DNA from: Nematostella vectensis
Taxonomy: Eukaryota > Cnidaria > Anthozoa > Actiniaria > Edwardsiidae
Assembly (NCBI RefSeq): GCF_932526225.1
Contig: NC_064034.1
Coordinates: 8,666,001-8,730,000 of the forward strand
Length of the DNA stretch: 64,000 nucleotides
Direction of reading: 5' to 3'
Shown: piece after piece, positions 55,452 through 64,000 of the stretch
Layout of the letters: each line of letters starts with the position of its first letter
Position numbering within the stretch: the first letter of the stretch is position 1
Translations under genes and position numbers: made by a program
Notes under the pieces: generated by a model
What the model saw: the letters and a program-made list of their open reading frames with translations, nothing else
What the model was told of the DNA's origin: nothing
Database searches by the model: none

Positions 55452-58096
55452 GCGGTGCAATCCATTCCAGATTCCGACAAAGAGCGCTTCTGAGGGGCGC
55501 TGATCGCCAAATGGCGCCTATGTGGTTATCTTTTCTCGAAAAGAAAATTTCTGACGATTAAAATAGCTATGAGAATCGATGGCTTTCTAAAAGAAAAAGA
55601 GGAATAACGTTCACATTGAGTTGATAAAATAAAAGAAGAAACGTTTTTTAATTCCGCTTTCAACACGGTGGAATGATAGAAAGGTGAAATCCAGAACCTT
55701 GACAATACTCATATTGAGAACTTTCAATAATGAACAGATATTTCAAAGAGATGGTCATTCCTCAATCCTAGAAATGTTTTAGATAAAAGTCTTCAAGACC
55801 ATAAGATCAATAGTGTGCACTCTAAAATTCAAAATTGCCCAAATATTTCCCAGTTTAGCAAACGTTATTTATTTTGTTTTTAGTGCACCGAAGAAGAGAT
55901 TATTTATAAGTTTAGTCTTAAATTCATATTAGAGAACGAAGAGAGACCCTCGAGTGTAAATTTTATTTCGCGAATGGGAATTGCCATCAGCCTTTAACTT
56001 ATCGATAAGACTCAAAACAAATTGGATAGGGCTAATAAAAGCAATTTTACAAGTAAAGGAAATAAAGGAACGCTCCTTGAGAACAATAAATCCATGTCAG
56101 AAAGAACATCAATGAAATAAGGCAATTCATTCCCTTGGCATGTTTTTATATATGACGCACGTTAAAGATATAAAAACATTATAATGTATCGATGTGCGCG
56201 AAAAAAATTAAATTTCGAGTAGTCGTAGTTTTATTCCTGCTAGCATATTTTCCCACTTTCCCCACCAACCATTTTATCAAGTTTCCGCGTTGCAAAGCCA
56301 ATTAAATACAAATCGTTGTGCTAACGCGCTTCCTCGCTAACAGATGGACGCCTAAAATAAACTCTAAAATAGCTTATTGCCAATTTACTCTGCTGGTAGT
56401 CTATCACACATTAGATACAAACACCAGAGGGTGGTTTTAATCTTAGGATCAGCAGCCAGCGTGCATTAAAAACAGCAGTAAAGCGACAGATACCTCGGGT
56501 TTCTGAACATGAATAGTCACAGCTTCGAAATCGAAACTGCCAGCTCAGCTTTTGGATAATTGTCAAGCACATTTTTACTGTCCCCAAGGGGCTTTTCCCT
56601 CTTTTCGCCCTTTCCACCTCTTAGTCAAAGCGCATCGTTTTCCATTTGATTGCGAAATATTCTGTTCATAGGCGTTTTTAAGAAAGTGCTGTGCGATATA
56701 GTGTACTAGTTCTTTTCGTTTCGGTATAAGACATCGGTTGTGCTGATTGATTATTATTAAAATAGAAACAAATACCATGTTTGCATGAGGGTCTGACGTC
56801 ACTGAAAGTCCCGGTGAGTGATTTCGAGGAGGTAAATGATAAAGGACAAGGATATTGACCGGTAAGCTCTATCTATTTCGTCTTTTGCCTTGTTTAGGAT
56901 ACATATCACTACAATGACGACCTCGAGACTAGAGGTGCTTTTGATCATGATAACGTTGCAGGCATGTTGCCTTGGGTAACAAGTAGGCTCGGTTTCCAGC
57001 CGTGGTTTCGTCGCGCTCTCCTCCACCGTGGAATGGGGAGGATCGCGGGCGCACCGAAACCACCACGGCTGGATACCGAGCCTAGGTACCTAGAGGCTCT
57101 CTCGTTGCGTTTTTTTTTTATTTAGAGCGAGTGCCACAACTAAGATAATAGAGACTTTCACCGTCTCGCTTTCACTCGGGGCAAGAGCGAAGGGAATAAG
57201 TTTACAGGTCGTGGCATTGCCTGAGAGAAACGGAAACGCTTACTTCGTAGGCTTGGGGCGAAAGGCGAGCCACCCATACGTCCGTATTTTCCCAAATTGC
57301 GAAATCCGGGTTTTCACCGAATAAAAAACTCCGACGCCTACAAGTAGGCTATAAAGGACGGAATTTCAGCTTTTAGGAACGGTAACGGGATTTTTACTTC
57401 CAGGAACGGGATTTTAAAGTGCATCTGAAGGAATAAAAGCAATATCCTCCAAAACGGAGGATTCATCAAATATAATATCATCAATACTAGAAGAATCTTT
57501 ATTTCCAAAAATCACCGATTTCCCATAAACCCCGAGTTTTTTTTACAGCCCTTTGAATATACCAGTCTGTAAAACACCTTCTTGCCCAGTCCCCTCACGG
57601 GTAAAGCGCCAGTTGGCGCGAAATAAACACCAAATAAGGAGTAAACAATTTTGGCTGCATGCGGCGTCTTTACCTTGCAACTTTATTCGACGTGGAAATA
57701 AAGTGCTTTTCCTCTTGTTAGAGGGCTTATAATGTAAATATAACCTTATACAAATATAAAACGTATATCTTGCTTGCACTTAAAGTAGCCACTTATTGAT
57801 TATTCAAATGATTTTGCAATTTTGAAAGCATTTACTTTGCTTTACTGACCCAACATGGTACCATTGCAGTTATCATAGTTTACCAAAGTAGTTAGTACGA
57901 AATGCTGATTATCTCGCTAAAAGATGGGTCCTTTAGATATTGATATAGCTTACATATAATTCAAATGATGTATTACCCCTAAAACATGGATGAAATGCTA
58001 AAGGACCCACATTTTTTTGCACAAAAAGTGATATAATTTGCTTTCACATTTTTGCTGTGTATGTAAACATATTTTGTTCCGTCTCACTAGAGATGT
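55452..58096. other. AT-rich non-coding interval
   Basis: Contains a short hairpin element (56983-57085) and the first member of a dispersed repeat (about 57900-58035, ATGAAATGCTAAAGGACCCA). No exon with convincing splice signals was found. Confidence 0.5.
56983..57085. repeat. 103-bp hairpin element
   Basis: Arms TAGGCTCGGTTTCCAGCCGT and its near-complement ACGGCTGGATACCGAGCCTA enclose about 45 bp. The arms extend to GGTTTCG/CGAAACC. A minimal MITE or a structured RNA are both possible. Confidence 0.55.
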
Positions 58097-60070
58097 AATA
58101 ATAATAATAATAATAATAATTTGATATAGCATTATAAAAATCTCAATGCTTTACAAACATCCTACTCTATTCTACTTATATTTCTAATGGTTAAAAACTA
58201 ATCAATTGTTGTAGTGCTTACAAAATAAGTACGTCTTTAAAGACGATTTAAATTTGCTGAGACAGTCGGTGTTTCTAATGTGTAGGGGGAGGGAGTTCCA
58301 TAATTTAGCTGCAAAGTTTGAAAAAGATCTGTCCCCATAAGTTTTTGTTCGTGATTTAGGAATGACGAGAAGGTTCTTGTTAGCAGATCTAAGGGATCGA
58401 GATGGCGTATACGGTGTTAAGAGTTCAGTGATATATTCAGGAGCCTGGTTGTGGAGAGCTTTATGTGTGATTGTAAGAATTTTAAAGTCTATTCTAGAAG
58501 CAACAGGTAGCCAGTGAAGTTCCTTAAGAATGGGTGTAATGGCGTCCCTCTTCTTAGCACCAACGATTAGTCTTGCGGCAGAGTTCTGAACACGCTGTAG
58601 TTTGGCTATTTCTTTTTCTTGGAGTCCAGACAGAAGACTATTACAGGCATCTAGTTTTGAAGTTATGAAAGCATGAATGAGCTGCTCACAGTTATTGCGG
58701 TCAAGGTATTTCCGTATTCTGCCAATGTTCCTTATAGAATGGTAGGCTGATTTGCAGATGCTGTTGACATGTTTTGTCATAGATAAACTCGAATCGATGA
58801 TTACTCCGAGGTCGCGTGCTGCCTGGGCTGGTTTGATGAAATGTCCATCAACGTCGATTTCAGGAATTATGTTGGTTGACGTGAATCGAGATGAGATATG
58901 TACAATTTCCGTTTTATCGGGGTTACAAGCGAGGCCATTTGACGTACACCAGATGAGGATATCCTTGACACAGACTTCAAGCCTTGATAGAACTGAAGAC
59001 CGATCTTCAGACGGGCAAATGGACACATATAACTGCGTGTCATCAGCATACATCATCGCACCAAGACCATGTGCACGAACAACATCTTCGATAGGCGCGA
59101 AAAACAAAGAGAACAACAACGGGCCGAGTACAGAACTCTGAGGAACGCCATAACGCAGTGGTTGGCTGGAGGATAGAACACCGTCTATAAGGACTTGTTG
59201 AGTTCTGCCAGTTAGATATGATTTGAACCACTGGAGTGCTATCTCATTAATTCCATAACGATGTTGCATACGCGACAACAGAGCCGAGTGTTCTATAGTG
59301 TCAAACGCAGCCGACAGGTCAAATCCTTTTTGTCTTCTTTGTCTTCTCAGTGCTCTACCTTTTAGACTAGTCGTAGATAAAAATGAAGACCCTTTAAGCT
59401 GTTTTATTTTTTTTAACCATTTCATCTAATCGTACTGCGTTACAAAAAACACGGCGCCATTTTGGTGTGGGTAACAGCAATTCTACCTCGCACAAAATGC
59501 TTGATATCTTGCTCAAAGTTGGGTGGTCCTTTAGGTTTTCGTATAGATCACACATAATTTCAATGATACTCGACCCTCAAAACCTAGATGAAATGCTAAA
59601 GGACCCACATTTTTTCGCACAAACATTATTTTTTATCATATTTTCGTCTCGTGTAGGATCGTATATCTTGTGAGACGTGCTCTCTCTGCCTTTTAAAATG
59701 TAAACATTTGCTAAATAAATTTTCTTGAGTACACCTTTTGATTAAATAATGCATTAAAGCATTTGTTATATACAGTATGTATGTGATATAGTAGCCTTTC
59801 CAAGGGTACCATATTCTCAATCGGGATGGTTTGAGTATTTTTGTTGCCATTCTCATAGCATTTGCTTTACCCACAAAAAGTCGGCACAAATTTGTTGATG
59901 ATTTCGGCAATTTCAACTCGCACAAAATGCCTGTTTTTTTTTCAAAGTGGGGTCATTTATGTATTTGTATAGATCACTGATAATTTCAATGATATACGAT
60001 CCTCAAAACCTAGATGAAAAGCTAAAGAACCAACATTTTTTCGCACAAATGCGATTTGCTTTTAATTTTT
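57880..60070. repeat. Three diverged copies of a local repeat around the retrotransposon
   Basis: Copies at about 57900-58035, 59495-59640 and 59920-60060 share GGTCCTTTAG-like, ATAATTTCAATGATA-like and GATGAAATGCTAAAGGACCC-like blocks in the same order. The retrotransposon lies between the first two. The pattern suggests a tandem or serial duplication before the retrotransposon arrived. Confidence 0.6.
58097..59425 (-). mobile_element. Truncated CR1/L2-like non-LTR retrotransposon
   Basis: The minus strand encodes 407 codons (59425-58202). Reverse transcriptase motifs: DLSAAFDTIEH (A), GVPQSSVLGPLLF (B, with Ser for the usual Gly) and MYADDTQLY (C). A C-terminal region with LWNSLPLHIR follows, then stop and a 3' tail ending in an (ATT)n microsatellite at 58097-58120. 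No endonuclease domain is present, and the first 35 residues (RALRRQRRQKG) are unlike RT, so the copy is 5'-truncated or rearranged. It sits between members of a local repeat. Confidence 0.9.
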
Positions 60071-60436
60071 TTATTTTTTATGTAATTAAGTGCTCATGAA
60101 AACATCTTATAAGTGCTTGCATTTCAAAATACTCATGTCAACATGAGTACGAAAACGGCAAACAGGTAAATCGTTTAATTTTATTTTATTTCAGGGTCGT
60201 ATATCCAGCCGTTTTAGAGACAGTGTCTGAATGTAAAACTTGCGTGTTCAAACAAAAGTAGCGTAGAATCGAAGACAGAAGCGATGGAGTAATTTAAAGT
60301 AAAAATTTTTCAAAAACAACAAAATATGTAGCGAGCAGTTGTACTCGCGTGATATAACCATGAAGTAAGACAACAATAAACTTGTAAGATGTAAGATATA
60401 ATTCCTTTTGTTCGTATCTACAGATATCACACTCAC

Positions 60437-60624
60437 GATTCTACTGTTGTCAAACCATTTAGACGGCTGACAAGCTTCTTCTCCAGTTCCCTTTTCGCTT
60501 CCTGTATTTTTTGGTATTTCGCCAGCCATATATCATTTGTCTTCAAATGACTCGTCTTGGTATGGCAAAAATACGTTTCTGTAGCGTTGTTGAGTCGCTT
60601 TCTCTGGCTCGATGTCACTGGCAT
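60437..60624 (-). CDS. Possible first coding exon of an unidentified minus-strand gene
   Basis: From ATG 60624-60622 the minus strand is open for 62 codons to a strong donor, GTGAGT at 60436. Residues are charged and helical (KYQKIQEAKRELEKKL). No continuation exon was found to the left, and no family is recognised, so this stays tentative. Confidence 0.3.
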
Positions 60625-60950
60625 CGCTTTCTCACTCGGCAGTTTGTTGTTTTACATGGAGAAGCGCTCATTTTCGTGAATGAAGATGCAGACTGCGCGC
60701 GCGAGCTGACAAGTTTGATTTCCGCGCCACGCGCCCGCAATACGTTTGTCGGTCAGCGACAAAGGTGTTTTACAGACTGGTATATTCAAAGGGCAAATCG
60801 TGGATTATGGGAAATCGGGATTTTTGGTAATAAAGATTCTTCTAGCATATAGGAGATATTAGATATCGATGAATGAGCCGTTTTGTAGGATATCGGTTTT
60901 ATTCCTTCAGATGCACTTTAACTCTCAGAAACGGAATTTTAATAGTTGAT

Positions 60951-61604
60951 TTAAGGTAATTCCCTTGAAATAGTTCTACAACCCAGAATTTTTTAAAACT
61001 TGGCATTAAACAATATTGAAGTTAAGGGCTTTCAAAAAATGTAATAAAAAAATTGGGGTACCGACCTCGTTTTCACAACAGAGGGGAGTAGAGTTACCGC
61101 GTTTTAACTGATCGCGCAAGGAAAAATTCCAACTCTTAGTTTTCAAAAAGAGTGCCTATAGTCTTTAGAAAATTAAGTTTTGTTTGTCGAGCTGCCAAAA
61201 TCCGATCTCCTAAACAATAACCCGTAGTAGCTAATGTTCAAAACAAATCACATTTTAAGAGATCGCACTAAAAGACATTGTTTTCGCCACTATTCATACG
61301 GTAAAAAGCGCAATTTTGAAGTATTTGTACGGCTTTTAAGAGAAATAACAAAACTTCTACAACCTAACTTTTTTTTCTTCTTTCAGTATATCATTTTTCC
61401 GTATATATTTAACTATTTGAGCAAATAAAAAATGGGGGTAACCGTTTTTCTGTCGAAGCGATTTTAAGTAAAAAACGCGCGCCTTTTGCTGTGTTTTCTT
61501 GTACAACTGTGGCGCGCTCGCGCATTTAATACCGGAAAATTCGAACAGCGCGCGCCACTATGCGCTAATGGGGTGCGCAGTACAATTCAAGGGAATTACC
61601 TTAA
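60951..61604. mobile_element. TTAA-flanked MITE (Kolobok/piggyBac type)
   Basis: Perfect 15-bp terminal inverted repeats GGTAATTCCCTTGAA (60955-60969) and TTCAAGGGAATTACC (61586-61600), each flanked by TTAA (60951-60954, 61601-61604). Length without TTAA is 646 bp. No transposase. TTAA targets fit piggyBac or Kolobok; ends starting GG favour Kolobok. The interior has a GC-rich GCGCGCGCC segment near the right end. Confidence 0.85.
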
Positions 61605-63102
61605 GATGAGAATGATTTTAATGACGACATGGTGGTCTTGATGATAGTGATGTCAGTCGGAGAAACGATGTTGGGGATGATGTTAGTGGAGATGGTAAAA
61701 ATTATGTTAATGATGATGATGTTGATGTTAGTGGTGATGGTAAAAGCCAATTTAACGATGTTGGAGATGGTGTTGATGATTGGAGGGTGGAAGTAATGTT
61801 TACAATGATGATATTAATCGAAGGTAAAAGCCAATTACATGATGTTCGAGATGGTGTTGATGATTTTGGCGATCATGGGATTTAAACTTCCAGGGACGGC
61901 ATTCTAGCTCCCAATAACGGGATTTGGGGGTAAACAGCGAGCAGGAAGGCGGGACTGGTGAACAAAAGCGTCCGGTAAAACGGTATTGACCCCCCTCCCC
62001 CTAGATCCTGTGAGTAGGGGAGATGAATAAACATGTTTGTGGTCATTTGGTTTTACTGTTTATAAAATTTACATGCTAGACCCACGGTATCGGTAGTGTA
62101 CTGACAGGCTGGCCATGTAAACAATTTAGCTTTCAGCCGAGAAAGACAACAATGCATTATTACATTATTTTGTTAAAAGCTACAAAATTGGAATTTTTGA
62201 TGAAAACAAACATGGGCCTTATATGGAGTACATCAACGGCGTAGCCAGGATTTTTAACAGGAGGGGGCCCAAAAGGCCCTTTCAAGCCATTTTCTCCTGT
62301 ATTTTAGATAATGTCTCATACATTTACTGTATTTTTGGCTGCTAGAAGAGGGGGCCCGGGCCCCTGGGCCACCCCCCTGGCTACGACCCTGTACATACAA
62401 GAGCCCTTATGCTCCGAAGGATTCTTATGAAAAATGTTGTTTAACACGGTATAAACTTTTGTAAACATGTTTAGAAGAAATGGCCTGACTAATTATCTAC
62501 CTTATAGGTCAATACAATACCGAGACCACTACATGTGACGTTAAAATTGTTAATTTAAGGTACACGCAATAAATACACATTCCGTATTGTCTAAATTGAA
62601 CACAATCCGTATTTTCTAAATTGAAGGTATCCCCAACGCCGGTGTCAAAGCCTGCACTCCGATATGCAGGGTATCTGGGGGTAGATTTCAAGTTTGCCAA
62701 TCATCATGGCCTGGCAAATATCGTCATTATTTTCTACACCCTTATTTACCAATAAGTCCTACTGTTTAGTCACCTCTTTAAAAAGAACTCCATGCAGTAT
62801 CAAGCCCCCAAGCGAAACCCTTGGTATTTAGGGCCCCAACTATCTAACCTATTTCATCTTAACAGCAAGAACGACGTCCAACGCACTTTACCTTTTCGAG
62901 AAAACCTTGTTACCTGAATATTTACAGTTTTCTATAAAATTTTGACGGGGGCGACCTGACAAACGTATTCATCCTCGTGCGCAAAATAATTTGGGATCGA
63001 GCACTTTCTTTCCTCGTCAACGAAAACGCCGCGCAGGGAAAACTTATTTTTCTGCGGTAGAGACCTTTTGGGGATGCAAAGACCGCTGGGACGTTCAGTC
63101 GA
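61605..63102. other. Interval downstream of GCDH with GATGAT repeat and a MITE
   Basis: 61606-61870 is a diverged GATGAT-rich tandem segment related to 63395-63970. The MITE copy at 62233-62394 is listed separately. No other gene is seen. Confidence 0.5.
62233..62394. mobile_element. Short MITE, GGCGTAGCCAGG family, third copy
   Basis: Left end GGCGTAGCCAGGATTTT, right end CCTGGCTACGACCCT, with GTACAT on both sides as a possible partial 8-bp target duplication (hAT-like). Unlike the other two it keeps a longer right inverted end. Confidence 0.65.
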
Positions 63103-63317
63103 TTATCTAGAGAAGGCCTGGATCCCAGTAATAGCTCGGCCCAGGATTAGACCGTGAATGTCGTGTGTGCCTAGGAACAGGTACAAGCGAAAGTTAGAAT
63201 TTATACCGAGATTGGAAATGTTACCGAAGTGTTAAATTCTTTTACCTTCATAAGTATTTACAGACTCCAAGTTCATGACGTGCCGAATGATGTGATACTC
63301 ATCACATATGCCATTAC
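63103..63317 (-). CDS. GCDH: Glutaryl-CoA dehydrogenase, last two exons (partial)
   Basis: Exons 63317-63246 and 63170-63103 (minus strand) join in phase 1 and end at TAA 63105-63103. Acceptors TTTCAG and TTCCTAG and donor GTAAAA fit. The encoded end includes [19 protein letters not shown], then [20 protein letters not shown] and IQAFSR, the highly conserved C-terminus of mitochondrial GCDH. It contains the Glu in TYEGTHDIH that serves as catalytic base. GCDH is an FAD enzyme of lysine and tryptophan breakdown, oxidising and decarboxylating glutaryl-CoA to crotonyl-CoA. Upstream exons lie beyond the right edge; the next intron holds the GATGAT repeat. Confidence 0.93.
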
Positions 63318-63394
63318 CTGAAATATGACAAGGATTTTAATCGAGTGCTTCAATAAATAGATAATGTTGACATAAGTGGTGTTGGTGGAGGTAT

Positions 63395-63973
63395 TTTAAG
63401 ATGAGAATAATGATAATGACGACATCTTGATGATAGTGATGCTGGCAAAGTCGGATTGACGATGTTGGAGATAAAGATGATGATAGTGGAGTGGATAAAA
63501 GTACTGTTAATGATGATGACGTTGATGATGGTAAAAGCCAAATTGAAGATGTTGGAGATGGTGATAGTGGAGATGGTTAAAATTATGTTAATGATGATGA
63601 TGCTGTTGATAGCGGTGAAGGTAAAAGCCAATTTGACGATGTCGGAGATGGTGATGATGATAGTGGAGATGGTAAAAGTAATGATAATCATAGTGTAAAT
63701 GTTAGTGGTGATGGTAAAAGCCAATTTAACGATGTTGGAGATGATGATGATAATCGTGGAGTGGGTAAAACTACTGTTAATGATAATGACGTTGATGCTG
63801 GTAAAAGCCAATTTGACGATGTCGGAGATGGTGATGATGATAGTGGAGTGGATAAAAGTAGTGTTAATGATGATGACGTTGATGATGGTAAAAGTAATGT
63901 TGATGATGATAATGTGGATGTTAGTGGTGACGGTAAATGCCAAGTTGATGATGGTAGAAGTGATGTTGATTAA
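63395..63973. repeat. GATGAT-rich minisatellite in the GCDH intron
   Basis: Units of about 90-100 bp built from GATGATGATGTTGATG, GGTAAAAGCCAATTT and GACGATGTCGGAGATGG blocks. Open frames on both strands (Ile/Thr/Ser-rich on minus, Asp/Gly/Ser-rich on plus) are by-products of the repeat. Confidence 0.9.
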
Positions 63974-64000
63974 TGTAATGTACCTCCCAGCATATCCCTT

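Noticed and set aside
63350-63973. Open frames on both strands of the GATGAT repeat
   Set aside because: Simple-sequence translation products (Ile/Thr/Ser or Asp/Gly/Ser), lying in a GCDH intron.

Overview
The window looks like nuclear DNA of an invertebrate animal, most likely a cnidarian. It has intron-bearing metazoan genes (BORCS6, CLN3/battenin, PCC1/LAGE3, glutaryl-CoA dehydrogenase), a divergent rhodopsin-type GPCR, CR1/L2-like retrotransposon remnants, many short inverted-repeat elements, minisatellites, and a Polinton/Maverick element whose small proteins are of the kind I associate with cnidarian Polintons. The species call is inference.

Layout. 1-553: end of a 98/92-bp tandem array. 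4.2-5.3 kb: single-exon GPCR gene (+) with a TATA box. 7.7-9.3 kb: 53-bp minisatellite. 11.2-12.8 kb: 23-bp minisatellite. 13.6-19.06 kb: an unidentified gene on the minus strand, with eight phase-consistent coding exons and an N-terminal membrane anchor. It is head-to-head with BORCS6 (+, 19.3-21.0 kb).

21.2-50.4 kb is a tandem segmental duplication. Each copy carries a two-exon CLN3-like gene followed by a three-exon PCC1/LAGE3-like gene. Copy 1 (21197-42608) is interrupted by the Polinton (27369-39825, 12,457 bp) with a 6-bp target duplication CCTTGA. Copy 2 (42739-50383) keeps the uninterrupted site at 47595-47600, so the insertion followed the duplication. Copy 1 also carries three further insertions absent from copy 2, and its PCC1 gene has lost the second splice donor. 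A 129-bp piece copied from 17031-17159 sits at the junction between the copies.

The Polinton has about 380-bp terminal inverted repeats. Its genes read (-) two membrane-type proteins; (+) a capsid-like protein, packaging ATPase, four small proteins and a DDE integrase; (-) a long replication gene with polymerase-B-like palm motifs, an SF1 helicase and an HNH-type finger, then a small Cys-rich protein. At least five in-frame stops and several frame changes break its genes, so this copy is decayed. Its breaks are described but no repaired sequence is given.

50.4-64 kb: an intronless PH-domain gene (54.8-55.5 kb), a truncated CR1/L2-type reverse transcriptase (58.1-59.4 kb), a TTAA-flanked MITE (60.95-61.60 kb), the last two exons of glutaryl-CoA dehydrogenase on the minus strand (63.10-63.32 kb), and a GATGAT-rich minisatellite in its upstream intron.
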